From Bellilinea sp040754815 (GTDB lineage: Bacteria > Chloroflexota > Anaerolineae > Anaerolineales > Anaerolineaceae), in assembly GCA_040754815.1 (NCBI GenBank), contig JBFMBX010000010.1, forward strand, positions 1 to 64,000: a DNA stretch of 64,000 nucleotides, written 5' to 3'. Position numbers and translations under genes: made by a program. A model generated the notes under the pieces. The model was not told the DNA's origin. It worked only from the letters and a program-made list of their open reading frames with translations, and did not search any database. This document shows, piece after piece, positions 48,573 through 57,383 of the stretch (its first letter is position 1; the number at the start of each line of letters is the position of its first letter).

Positions 48573-48855
48573 CGTTTCTTGATCGGAAGGAATATTTTTG
48601 ATGCAAGAATATTCCTTCTCTTTTGCTTCTTAATCTCTCAATATGTTCCCTAGCGCGCATGTTGTCCAATAATGATTCTAACTACAGTATCGGATGCAAT
48701 GGGACTTAGCGATGTAATTTGAGGCAAGGTGTTAATTGGTTATTCAACATAATTTATCTTTCCTTAACTCCGGTATTTTAAGAATTTATAGGTTCAAATG
48801 ACACTCCCATCATTGCCTATGGGGCAACGGCATTCTCATTGTCCTAACAAAATTC
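48573..48855. other. Gene-poor stretch between attC-like site E and the S74 gene
   Basis: Contains an AAGGAAAG SD-like sequence and a 14-codon ORF (MLNNQLTPCLKLHR) near 48765-48724 on the minus strand, and AT-rich DNA. Possibly a decayed cassette; no convincing gene. Confidence 0.35.
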
Positions 48856-49434
48856 TTAATCGGCGTTTTTACGAAGTTCAATAATTTCCTTTTGTAATTC
48901 AACAATCATCAATTGTTGCTGTTTAATCGCTTCGGTAAGAACAGGGATTAGGCTAACATAATCTATCGTTTTATATCCATTTTCGTGTACATGAACAAGT
49001 TCAGGATAAACTTGTTCCAATTCTTGAGCAATAAAACCAATTTGTGGTTCATTACTTAATCCAAGTTCGGGATAGTCTGAGGTGTTCCAGAAAAATGTTA
49101 CACCATTCAAAGAAAGTATGGCTTGCAATGGATCTTTAATTGGTGAAATATTGACTTTTAATCGACTATCCGAATAAATTTCGTGCGAATGAGCATATTG
49201 GTCAGCATTCACTGCTAACGCCTTAACATACGATAATTCATCAATTGTTGCTTCTAACGTCCCTTCTAGGGTATTTACTTTATAACTTGTTGCTTCTAAC
49301 GTCTTTTCCAAAACATTTACTTTATAAAAGAGAGAAAAAACACTTAACACGAGTATCCCAATAAGAACCGAAACTAATACAGTAGATTTAGAAATTCGTT
49401 GCCTTTCAATATTATTTAGTGTTTCTGATGTCAT
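48856..49434 (-). CDS. Membrane-anchored coiled coil with peptidase-S74 (tail-spike chaperone) domain
   Basis: 192 residues. One membrane helix (STVLVSVLIGILVLSVFSLF, about 18-37), a short coiled coil with a repeated VNTLEGTLEAT unit, then a complete S74 domain at about 90-192: the autocleavage Ser-Lys pair in SDSRLKVNISPIKDPLQAIL, then GVTFFWN, IGFIAQELEQVYPEL, YKTIDYVSLIPVLTEAIKQQQ. S74 domains trimerise phage tail spikes or eukaryotic MYRF and then cut themselves off. Here nothing long precedes the domain, which is unusual. AAAGGAG lies upstream of the ATG. Confidence 0.82.
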   Translation of the reverse strand: MTSETLNNIERQRISKSTVLVSVLIGILVLSVFSLFYKVNVLEKTLEATSYKVNTLEGTLEATIDELSYVKALAVNADQYAHSHEIYSDSRLKVNISPIKDPLQAILSLNGVTFFWNTSDYPELGLSNEPQIGFIAQELEQVYPELVHVHENGYKTIDYVSLIPVLTEAIKQQQLMIVELQKEIIELRKNAD

Positions 49435-49495
49435 GTTTATAAATCTCCTTTATTTGGATTTAGAATGAGCAGGTTAACAGCCATCGAGATGAATC

Positions 49496-49569
49496 GCCTG
49501 ACAAGCACTTGGAGCCTGGCTTTAGCCTGTTTGGCAACAGCTGGCCGGGTCGGCTCCATCGAGTTGAGG
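49496..49569 (-). repeat. attC-like site (D), degenerate
   Basis: Minus strand begins CCTCAAC 15 nt after the pseudogene stop, with arms GATGGAGCC / GGCTCCAAGTGCTT and right core GTCAGGC (6 of 7 to GTTRRRY). 74 bp. Position directly after a gene end supports it. Confidence 0.42.
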
Positions 49570-49583
49570 GGTGGATTGCGTAG

Positions 49584-50186
49584 CTATCCGATTTCCCAGG
49601 CAAAGACTTTGCCTGTGGCGTAAACGGGATGGATGAGGCCGTCGAACGTTGCCATCTTGTGGGCACAGAGCGGCATTGTGGCTGACGCGAGCACCTCGAA
49701 TGCTGTTATTGCCGGCTTGAGTGGTCATTCATCATCCTCATAACCGTAGATGAGAATTGCTTTGTTGGGGGCGAGGATACTCTCGGAAAGCTTGACGCAA
49801 TCATTCAGCGCACTGCGATGAGCAGGGTACGCTGAAAGGATGTGCATGAGGGTGTTGTCATTCATTTTGCCGTTGTTTCCAAGCATGCGGAGCATCTTCA
49901 CCTAGATGGCCCAGTCCCAAGCTTCGACAGAGCCAAGGCACAAGTCGCACTTCCGACGAGGGGCATCTGGATAGGGAATGGATAAACCGATCTTGCTCAC
50001 ATATCGGCTAGAGTGGGGGGACGTGAGTTTAGAAGTGATGAGACGGACAGTGTCGGCCTCCGTGTGGGGTCCAATTCCAGGGAGGAAGGGCACCTTAGAC
50101 CTGACGTTGATAGCTTGGGGACGGCGAGGGTAAACTGCCATCAGCGCGTTGGCAAAATCAATTACAATTGTTTGAAGATCGAGCAT
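49584..50186 (-). pseudogene. PD-(D/E)XK-nuclease-like cassette gene with two in-frame stops
   Basis: One continuous 201-codon frame from ATG 50186 (MLDLQTIVIDFANALM) to TAG 49586-49584, broken by TAG at 49904-49902 and TGA at 49727-49725. Reading through gives CDLCLGSVEAWDWAI-stop-VKMLRM, then NDNTLMHILSAYPAHRSALNDC, then YGYEDDE-stop-PLKPAITAFEVLA, ending FDGLIHPVYATGKVFAWEIG. The D...(stop)-V-K pattern fits a D...E-x-K nuclease core, in which the first stop sits exactly at the catalytic Glu; the second probably replaces Trp (TGG to TGA). Family assignment is inference. attC-like site D follows 15 nt after the terminal stop. Confidence 0.7.
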
Positions 50187-50412
50187 CTGTTCTTCGGCAA
50201 TCCACTCCATAAAAAATATACAGATTCCCATCAACTTACATTGTTACCTTAAACCAGTTTGAAATTATACCAGATAACTCAAATTCTCAACCGGGAACGA
50301 ATTTACACTTTCATTATACATAAACCCGCAAAATTAAGCCCTCTTATGCCTGCTCAACCCCCTCTCTCGCCCAAAAATCCCTTTCCCGCATGCGATGGGG
50401 CAGGGAACGGCC

Positions 50413-51201
50413 TCACACCACACCCCTGACCGCCCATGCCCGCGCCGATAATTCGATCCTCCCTCCAGGGGCTACCGCCAGTTGTTTTTCGAGAGAAAGG
50501 CGGATTCGCTCGCGCGTTTCATCACCCACACCGGCTAAATACACCGGCCCAGCACCCACATTGCCGAGAAACGGCCGCCAGAAATCATCAAAGTTCTGGA
50601 AGATGGTGGCTATCTCGATGGCGCGAACTTCCACCGCCTTCAATCCCCCGTTTTCAAACAGTGACCCAAGGGGTTCGGGCCGGCACAGCGGGAAGCGCGT
50701 GGCTTCATCCAGCAGGGCGCCGTTGGGGCTGGCTGCAACCGCAGCATCCCAAAAGAGGCGCATCATCTCCATTCCGCCGGCGTAATCCCACACGTAAACC
50801 GCCACTACGCCGCCCGGTTTTGTGACCCGCACCATCTCGCCGATCATGGACTGGTGATCCGGCACAAAATTCAACACCAGTCCGGAGACCACCGCATCAA
50901 AGGAAGCCGCCTTGCACGGCAAATGAGCGGCATCGCCCTGCCCAAATCCAACCCGGCCGTCCCCGAGGTGCTGCCGTGCCAGAGATATAAAGGCGTTTGA
51001 CGAATCGATGCCGTGAACGGAGGAAGGTCTGCAATTTGCGGCGATGGCGGCCGTCAGTGCACCTGTGCCACAGCCGATATCCGCCCAGCCCAGCCGTTGG
51101 GGAAGTGCCAGCCAATGAAGAAATTCCACCGCAATCCTGCGGCTCCACCGCCCGACATACTGTTCATAGGCATTGCCCGAATCCCACGCTTCCAGTGCCA
51201 T
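50413..51201 (-). CDS. Class I SAM-dependent methyltransferase
   Basis: 262 residues. Rossmann motifs: motif I ADIGCGTGALTAAI, motif II HGIDSS, then GDAAHLPCKAASFDAVVSGLVLNF and motif post-III RVTKPGGVVAVYVWDY, as in UbiE/Methyltransf_11 proteins. It methylates an unknown small molecule. AGAGGAA lies before the ATG. GC-rich like the core genome, unlike the flanking cassette genes. Confidence 0.88.
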   Translation of the reverse strand: MALEAWDSGNAYEQYVGRWSRRIAVEFLHWLALPQRLGWADIGCGTGALTAAIAANCRPSSVHGIDSSNAFISLARQHLGDGRVGFGQGDAAHLPCKAASFDAVVSGLVLNFVPDHQSMIGEMVRVTKPGGVVAVYVWDYAGGMEMMRLFWDAAVAASPNGALLDEATRFPLCRPEPLGSLFENGGLKAVEVRAIEIATIFQNFDDFWRPFLGNVGAGPVYLAGVGDETRERIRLSLEKQLAVAPGGRIELSARAWAVRGVV

Positions 51202-51396
51202 GATCTTATTCCTCTCTTAGTTTCTTCTGCTGTCGGCGGGGATATGCGCCGTTATGGCGCTCATGAGGGTAGGGGTAAGGCTTCCCCTTTGCAGGAAAGC
51301 GCTGACCGGCGGGGTTTCCCACTATCCCCTTTACCTCACTTGAGGATACGGGGTGAGACCGGCAGCGGCTCGATTTGCATTCCTGCCCTCTGCCGT

Positions 51397-52206
51397 TCAA
51401 AGTCTCTGGTATTTCGGTAACGTTATGCCCTCCAGCACGGCGGCCACCGTTTCTTCCAGACAATGTCCCTCAAAAAAGATGGGGAATTTGCGTTGTTGGG
51501 GCGGGAGGGCAAGGCAGGCACTCGTCACCGCTCGGAGAGGCACGGCCAGCACGGCATTTGCCCTGCCGTTGCCGCCCTGACGGGCATCTTGCAATGCCAG
51601 TTCGCCCAGTCGTTGATCGGAGATATCCTCACTGCTTTTTCGGATGGCGTTAACCAATGGCGGGTAGGCGATTACGGACTCGAAGATACGATAGACTCGA
51701 ACGGTATTCATCTCCTTTGCGCGGATATTGCCGGTGGGGGTTGCCTCATTCTCGACGAGAGTTGCCAGTGGTTTGACGGAAAAATGTTCCGGCTGCAAGG
51801 CGACGCTTAACGCCTCGGCAAATTCTTCCATCAATTCACGGCCCGGATCCGTTTCAAGAACCGCATCCTCCGCGTGGCTGAGGTGGCGGATGCAAAACCT
51901 CCGCAGCACGGGCCAGTCAGACGGTCGGATGAACAAGCGAAAATCCTGTTCGGCGCGCGAACGCTGGCTGTCGAAATGAAAGTCGCCGATCAGGCCGCGG
52001 AGGGCATCCACATCCAGAATGCGGATTGCCCCGCCAAAAGGCTGGCAGCGCACTTCAACCCTGTTGTCGCTCAGGTATGCTTTGCGTTCCAATGCCAGCA
52101 TCCGCTCCCCTTCAAGGGGGTGTTGAAAAACCACTCGCACCAGCGCGGCCACACTGACCCGCAGGCTCATCTCCGGCGTACTGCCGATGCCCGCTTCATA
52201 GTTCAT
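51397..52206 (-). CDS. Unrecognised protein coupled to the kinase-STAND gene
   Basis: 269 residues from ATG 52206, 11 nt inside the end of the upstream 1158-residue gene, so translation is likely coupled. No signal peptide, membrane helix or family that I recognise. N-terminal part beta-rich (RVEVRCQPFGGAIRILDVDAL), middle with many Arg/His, C-terminal EEATVAAVLEG-like helix (EETVAAVLEGITLPKY). The tight coupling makes it the most likely partner or effector of the STAND protein. Confidence 0.7.
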   Translation of the reverse strand: MNYEAGIGSTPEMSLRVSVAALVRVVFQHPLEGERMLALERKAYLSDNRVEVRCQPFGGAIRILDVDALRGLIGDFHFDSQRSRAEQDFRLFIRPSDWPVLRRFCIRHLSHAEDAVLETDPGRELMEEFAEALSVALQPEHFSVKPLATLVENEATPTGNIRAKEMNTVRVYRIFESVIAYPPLVNAIRKSSEDISDQRLGELALQDARQGGNGRANAVLAVPLRAVTSACLALPPQQRKFPIFFEGHCLEETVAAVLEGITLPKYQRL

Positions 52207-55200
52207 GGGAGGCAAAGGCGATGGCCTGATCAATGTTCATTCCCGCGCCGAGCCGGTGCAGGTGGGCAAATTCATCTGCCGTCAGCGCAGCGTGCAGCAT
52301 TTCGAGGTTCCTTTCCACTTCTACGCGGTCGGCCGGCCACCACGCCCCGCCGGTAACTTTCAATATCGATTCCGCTGCATTGAGCAAGACGGCTCCCCAT
52401 TCGATTTTTCCCTGCCGGGCTTTCAAACCGGCCAGTCCGGCAAGGCTTTCGGCGATTCCCCGGCGGTTGCCCAGCCGGCGGAACATCGTCAGGCTTTCCC
52501 TGAACAGGGATTCGGCCAGTTCGAATTCCTCTTCATGCTGGGCAATATAACCCAGATTATGAACGAAGCGCGCCACGTCGCCTCTATCGCCGGAAGGATG
52601 CAATAATGCGATACATTCCTCATAATACTTGCGCGCCAGATCAAACTGCCCTTGCGTGCGCGCCACCTCGCCGAGATTGTTCAGCGCAAAAGAGATCAGC
52701 CAGTTTTCGTTGATGGCGCGAGCCATGGCAAGACCCTCTTCGTGATAGGCACGCGATTGTTCCGGATTTCCCAGTCCCAGTTCGGCATTTCCCAGATGGA
52801 CAAGCGTGAGAGCGTGGAAATAGGGCTGATTTGCCTGCTTGAAATAGTGACTGGATTGTTCCAGCAACGGCCGGGCGTCGTTATCTTTGCCCATGTTGAT
52901 GAAGGCAATGCCCATTGCCATGCGGGTGGTTGCCACGATCAGATCATCTTCCAGCATTTGGGCGAGTGGAAAAGCCTGTTGCAGTTTTGAGAGGGCGACA
53001 TCCTGTTTTCCCTGCCAGAGGGCCACCATGCCGCTTGACCCAAGCGCCAGCGCGCGGAGCGGAGGCGAATTTTGCACCTCCGGTAATGCCAGATATTTAT
53101 CCCCCCATTCCAGCCCTTCCATTAAAAGCCCGCGCCGGTACCAAAACCACGAGAGGGCAAAGAGAAGAACGGCGCCCAGCTGGATGCCGGGCAGTGAAGA
53201 AAGGCCGCCGCTGAGGGTTGCCCGAATGTTATCCAGTTCCTGATCAAACCAGTTCAGCCAGTGGATAGAATTCGATGAGTAGATTTGACGCCCCGCCTGA
53301 TTGAGGATGATTCCTCCGTAGTAGCGGGCATGCGCCGTGCGGATGCTCTCTTGTTCGCCGCTCTCGGCCAACCGCTCCACGGCGTAGGCGCGAATAGTTT
53401 CTAGCATTTCGAAACGCGGCGCGCCGTCGAAGGTCTCCAACTGACGCAAGAGGCTGTTGTTGACCAGTGCGGTCAGGCTTTCCAGAATATTGAGCCCGCC
53501 GTCGGGGTTACAGACCGCTTCGGCGGCTTCGAGGGTGAAGCCCCCGGCAAAGATGCCGAGGCGCGCGTATAAAATCTTTTCGTCGTGATTCAACAGCCCG
53601 TAACTCCACTCCAGCGTATTACGCAGGGTCTGCTGCCGGGTGGGCAGATCGCGCGCACCGCCCGTCAGCAATTTAAGCCGGTCATCCAGCCGAGCGAGAA
53701 TTGCCTGAGGCGGCAGAAGTTTAATGCGCGCGGCGGCAAGCTCAATGGCTAGTGGCAGACCATCCAGACGGCGGCAGATTTCGGCCACTGCCGGCGCATT
53801 CTCTTTCGTCAAATGAAAAGCGGGATGAACCGCCTGCGCGCGCCGGACGAAGAGAAGCACCGACTCGTTATTCAGCAGATTTTCCGGCGCCACTTCCTCG
53901 GTGTGGGGCAATTCCAGAGGGGGGACGGGAAATCCATGTTCGCCGTACAGATTGAGCGCGATGCGGCTGCTGGTGATGATCTTCAAGCGGGGAGCGGCGG
54001 TGAGCAGCTCCGCCACCACAGGCGCGGCAGGAAGCAGCTGTTCAAAATTATCCAGCACCAGCAGCATGCGTTTGTCGCGCAAATAATCCTTGATATTTTC
54101 AAGCAAAGGGCGGCCGCCTTCGCGGACTTCCAACTGCTGGGCAACGCGGGAAATGAACTGGCCGATATCTTTATCTTCTGCCAGCGGGACGAAAAAAACG
54201 CCGTTGGGGAATTGTTCAACCACTTCCTGCGCCGCCTGCACGCTAAGCCGGGTCTTGCCGCTGCCGCCGGGGCCGGTCAGGGTGAGCAGCCGTACTTCCG
54301 GTTTCAGGATCAGATCTTTGATGGCGGCAAGTTGTTTCGTCCGCCCGATGAAGGGGGTGGATTGAAGGGGAAGGTTGTTTTTTGTCTGCTTTGCTTTTGC
54401 CGGCTCAAACGAATCCCGGCTGGGGTGATTTTCGTCATAAAGCAATTCCACTTCCGCGGGTAAGGGCAGGCCAAAAAGGGTGGTGAATCGCTTCAGGTTG
54501 GCGGCGGCATATATTAAGCCGGCAAGGCGCTGTTGCGGCGGCTGGGCGGCTTTATGAGCGTAGCTCAACCCGGCGGCAACACCGGCAAGCCAGTACTGAC
54601 CCCACAGGTCATCGCGCAGGCTGGGATGATTTGCCTCCATCCATGCCGCAAATGCGCTCCGCCCAGTCCCTACCACGGCACTCACCCCCGCCATTTCGAT
54701 GGATACCTTTTGCGGGTCGGGGCTATCGGCCTGTGATAGCCGGGTGAGAAAATGAACTGCCTTTGCAAAAGAGGCGTGGGAAATCGCCTGAATGAGATAA
54801 GACATTTCCAGATAGCGCTGGTCATATAAAAGGGGCATGTTCTCTTTGAAAAGGGCGAAGTCAATCAGATAGTAACCGGTCAGTGATTCTTGATCTTCGG
54901 CGAATTTGGCCAGAATATTATTGGTGTTCAAATCGCCATGAATGAAGCCGGTTGCCACATCCATTGGTCGCGCCCGGCCCCAAAATTCGGGCTTGCGCGC
55001 GTAAAGGAAGGGATTGGGGAAAACCTGACCGTTGATGAGCAAGCCGCCGGTTTCCGGATTCACCCGGCATGTTTCCTCTAAAAAGCGTTCTGTGCTGCTG
55101 CCGGAATCCAGTCGAAAACCGAGCCATTTTTGCAAAACCTTTTGCGGATGAACGGCCTGTTCAAAGGTGATGTTCGTGTTCCATTCGTCGAGAAGCACGC

Positions 55201-55672
55201 TGTTGGTTCGGGCAAACAGGGTTTTGAGTTGATTTTGCCGTTCGTAGCGGGAGAGGGGTAGATAGTCGAGCAGCGATTGGCCGGCGATTCGGTAGAAAAT
55301 CCCAATGGCGCTTTCGTACTCAACCCTCTCGTACACCAGTTCGGCAATATGAGCGCGGGAAAATTCGGGGGAAGCCGTACTCACCACGCTGGTGTGTCGG
55401 GTAATCTCGTCGGAGCGGGCATTTTTACTCTTATGGTCCAGTTTCAGAATACAATGTTCAACCTGCCTGCTCTCGGTGGAAGAAATGCTGACCAGAAAGA
55501 CGACGGCTCCCGACCAACCACCGACCAGTAATTGAAGCGGGGTGATGGTGATTTTGTGGGTATCTTCTGCCAGCCGAATGAGGTGCCGATAGTCCTCCGG
55601 CAGAGATTGAAAATCCAATGTCAACCCGCCTGTGGGATGAGCCTTTTCGCCTGCGAGGTCAGGGGTTACCAT
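52196..55672 (-). CDS. Kinase-like / STAND NTPase / TPR fusion protein
   Basis: 1158 residues, no membrane helix. Residues 1-410: aminoglycoside-phosphotransferase-like kinase fold with GGWSGA (51-56), Lys77 in ILKLD, catalytic loop HGDLNTNNIL (245-254) and DFA (271-273), so the key kinase residues are kept. Residues 440-800: AfsR/NB-ARC-type STAND module: FIGR, P-loop GPGGSGKT (467-474), Walker B LLVLDNFE, sensor SSR, GLPLAIELAAAR, then a winged helix (LRNTLEWSYGLL). Residues 800-1110: TPR repeats (FALNNLGEVARTQGQFDLARKYYEECIALL). No HTH or known toxin domain. STAND proteins oligomerise on sensing a ligand; kinase-STAND fusions occur in predicted bacterial immunity and signalling systems (I recall the label TCAD9 for a similar N-terminal domain, unverified). 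Own promoter and operator upstream. Confidence 0.85.
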   Translation of the reverse strand: MVTPDLAGEKAHPTGGLTLDFQSLPEDYRHLIRLAEDTHKITITPLQLLVGGWSGAVVFLVSISSTESRQVEHCILKLDHKSKNARSDEITRHTSVVSTASPEFSRAHIAELVYERVEYESAIGIFYRIAGQSLLDYLPLSRYERQNQLKTLFARTNSVLLDEWNTNITFEQAVHPQKVLQKWLGFRLDSGSSTERFLEETCRVNPETGGLLINGQVFPNPFLYARKPEFWGRARPMDVATGFIHGDLNTNNILAKFAEDQESLTGYYLIDFALFKENMPLLYDQRYLEMSYLIQAISHASFAKAVHFLTRLSQADSPDPQKVSIEMAGVSAVVGTGRSAFAAWMEANHPSLRDDLWGQYWLAGVAAGLSYAHKAAQPPQQRLAGLIYAAANLKRFTTLFGLPLPAEVELLYDENHPSRDSFEPAKAKQTKNNLPLQSTPFIGRTKQLAAIKDLILKPEVRLLTLTGPGGSGKTRLSVQAAQEVVEQFPNGVFFVPLAEDKDIGQFISRVAQQLEVREGGRPLLENIKDYLRDKRMLLVLDNFEQLLPAAPVVAELLTAAPRLKIITSSRIALNLYGEHGFPVPPLELPHTEEVAPENLLNNESVLLFVRRAQAVHPAFHLTKENAPAVAEICRRLDGLPLAIELAAARIKLLPPQAILARLDDRLKLLTGGARDLPTRQQTLRNTLEWSYGLLNHDEKILYARLGIFAGGFTLEAAEAVCNPDGGLNILESLTALVNNSLLRQLETFDGAPRFEMLETIRAYAVERLAESGEQESIRTAHARYYGGIILNQAGRQIYSSNSIHWLNWFDQELDNIRATLSGGLSSLPGIQLGAVLLFALSWFWYRRGLLMEGLEWGDKYLALPEVQNSPPLRALALGSSGMVALWQGKQDVALSKLQQAFPLAQMLEDDLIVATTRMAMGIAFINMGKDNDARPLLEQSSHYFKQANQPYFHALTLVHLGNAELGLGNPEQSRAYHEEGLAMARAINENWLISFALNNLGEVARTQGQFDLARKYYEECIALLHPSGDRGDVARFVHNLGYIAQHEEEFELAESLFRESLTMFRRLGNRRGIAESLAGLAGLKARQGKIEWGAVLLNAAESILKVTGGAWWPADRVEVERNLEMLHAALTADEFAHLHRLGAGMNIDQAIAFASHEL

Positions 55673-55722
55673 TGGATTTTAAGTGTGTCCAGATGCTTGT
55701 TTATAAGTAAGGTGATATACAT

Positions 55723-55766
55723 TATCATAATTAATAATATGATACCGCGATTAACCGATATTACAA
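55723..55766 (-). promoter_or_regulatory. Promoter with AT-rich palindrome ahead of the kinase-STAND gene
   Basis: Minus strand -35 TTGTAA (55766-55761), 16-nt spacer, -10 TATCAT (55744-55739). Perfect palindrome TATCATA-N8-TATGATA at 55723-55744 overlaps the -10, as a repressor site would. About 50-60 nt of leader before the ATG; no SD seen. Confidence 0.5.
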
Positions 55767-55844
55767 TATGCAACCGCTCATCCATTTCGGTTTTTTAATT
55801 CAGAATCGCCGGATTTTGACCGCTAACGGCCGGTAAACAAAATG

Positions 55845-55864
55845 CCCTCCCGCCATAGGGAGGG
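55845..55864 (-). terminator. Terminator after the second cassette run
   Basis: CCCTCCC-GCCATA-GGGAGGG (7-bp stem). On the minus strand it is followed by CATTTTGTTT. It would isolate the STAND gene from cassette transcripts arriving from the right. Confidence 0.6.
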
Positions 55865-55959
55865 TGTTATTCTCGTTTTATGGGGTCAGGCTCGAACGGC
55901 CGGGCAGAACTTATGCGCGTAGATACGACTCGGTCCGCAGCGGAGAGGTGAGGGTGTAG

Positions 55960-56031
55960 ATTTAAAAGCTTGCGCTTCAGCCGCTGTGTGGAGCGCAGCG
56001 GAGCACGATCGGCTGGAAACGCTGGTTAGGC
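55960..56031 (-). repeat. attC-like recombination site (A)
   Basis: Minus strand: GCCTAAC (full RYYYAAC) 6 nt after the membrane-gene stop, arms CAGCGTTTCCAGCCG / CGGCTGAAGCGCAAGC, centre GTGCTCCGCTGCGCTC, and a decayed right core TTTAAAT. 72 bp; the same family as site B. Confidence 0.75.
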
Positions 56032-56037
56032 CGCCCA

Positions 56038-56718
56038 TTAACCTGGAACTCTCTCTCGGAACAGCGCTGCTAGTAGGATGGCAGACAGCGGTATGCTTAC
56101 GATCCAGACTCCCAGCACGGGCAACCCAATTTCCATAGGGATAAGGCCCAGACTGAATGCGAACTGGAAAGGAACAGTCGCACCGACCGCGATCCATAGT
56201 CCGCGGATCGAGCGCGCTGGTCTGCCACCCTCAATCGCCCAGGCGGCAAAAAACAGACCGAGGCATTGAATGGCGTACGAGTTTGCCAATGCCCAGAAGA
56301 TTGAGTGCATGTTCTCACTTACGAATAGCCCCAAGCCTTCGGTCTCTCCGGCGAGCAGGCTTGCCCGTACAGTTACAAGTTGAATCAAGTAGTTGATGTT
56401 AGCCATGACCGCGTAGATGATGGCAAACGCCAGCCCAACCATAGTTCAAATCTTCTTCTCTTCTGGAACGAAAAAGTGGACGCTGATCATCATCACAACG
56501 AAGGTCCAGCTCAGCGGTAGCGCGAAGACCAGGTTGATCATGTCCGTGACGAAATTGAATGATTGCACAGTCTCTTCCACGCCGCCCCAGGGGCCTTGTG
56601 AAGTTATGCTGAACTGGAAGGCGAAGGCACCCGCCCAAGCGATTGACAGCGAGGCGGTGAGGACTGCTGACCAGAATCCGATCCTGTACACAGCATTTGA
56701 ATGATTCGACTTCGCCAT
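56038..56718 (-). pseudogene. Six-helix membrane protein gene with one in-frame TGA
   Basis: One 227-codon frame from ATG 56718 (AAGGAAGAAG upstream) to TAA 56040-56038, broken by TGA at 56448-56446. The two halves join without frame change: FVPEEKKI-stop-TMVGLAFAIIYAV. Six membrane helices (DUF4386-like style). The stop sits where a Trp would fit (TGG to TGA). The downstream part could restart at ATG 56442 but has no SD. Cassette gene between attC sites B and A. Read-through cannot be excluded, but a nonsense mutation is simpler. Confidence 0.75.
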
Positions 56719-56769
56719 GGCGCACTTCTTCCTTTTGGCTGAGATGAGTTTCCACCGCGCTGGGTGGCG

Positions 56770-56840
56770 GCCTAACGGCTTGCGCTTCACCTGCGCCGCG
56801 TAGCGCAGCGGAGCGGCGTCAGGTGAAGCGCTTGTTGGGC
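56770..56840 (-). repeat. attC recombination site (B), best match in the window
   Basis: Minus strand: GCCCAAC (RYYYAAC) 9 nt after the lipoprotein stop, AAGCGCTTCACCTGACGCCG, a central GCGCTACGCGGCG region, CAGGTGAAGCGCAAGCC and right core GTTAGGC (full GTTRRRY). 71 bp imperfect palindrome. Both core consensus sequences are exact. Confidence 0.87.
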
Positions 56841-56849
56841 GGCTGGCAG

Positions 56850-57356
56850 TTAGGGGATATGGTGTTTTGTTCTCCCTAGGATATTTCCGTTCTCTTCCTC
56901 AAGGATAAATTCAATATCTGTGTCCCATGAACCCTCTTTTTCCACAGAAATCAACTGGTAGGGTAGTGAATATCCTTTTAGTTTATAGTTCCCCGGGCCA
57001 ACTGTATAGCCCTTTACCTTGATAAACACTTTTTCGTCCGTCCTGCTAACTTCAGTGATAATCCCATCGGTGAGCGTTTGCCCGACAAGGATTAGCACAG
57101 CGAAAGATTGCTCATAATCCACTGCGTTAAGCTGGGTCACCATAATATCAGAGAATTCGAGTTCCGGTAACGGTGGTGAAATTTCTTCTGGGGAGGCAAT
57201 AACGATAAGATTTGGAACACTCTGGGAGGGTGGCGATGTTTCCGTAAAAGGTGATGATTGTACAAGTACTTCAAAAGATAATATTTGTGGTTGTGGAGCT
57301 TTGCTACATGAGGTTGCCAAGATTGCGGCTAGAATCGCAAGAATAAGTTTTTTCAT
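56850..57356 (-). CDS. Predicted lipoprotein, unknown function
   Basis: 168 residues. Signal peptide with lipobox ILATSC (Cys about 17), a Ser/Pro-rich spacer (about 35-65), then a beta-rich domain (IMVTQLNAVDYEQSFAVLIL...EVSRTDEKVFIKVKGYTVG). No family recognised. A GGAGAAAG SD lies upstream. Intact, and followed 9 nt later by attC site B. Last of three genes in one cassette-like unit. Confidence 0.8.
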   Translation of the reverse strand: MKKLILAILAAILATSCSKAPQPQILSFEVLVQSSPFTETSPPSQSVPNLIVIASPEEISPPLPELEFSDIMVTQLNAVDYEQSFAVLILVGQTLTDGIITEVSRTDEKVFIKVKGYTVGPGNYKLKGYSLPYQLISVEKEGSWDTDIEFILEEENGNILGRTKHHIP

Positions 57357-57383
57357 TGGGCTTTCTCCTGTAAAGCCATCGCT

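Noticed and set aside
48403..48669. 88-codon minus-strand ORF
   Set aside because: Overlaps attC-like site E, has no SD, and changes character along its length.
48856..49434. Prophage remnant suggested by the S74 domain
   Set aside because: No other phage genes nearby; the gene is membrane-anchored and flanked by attC-like sites.
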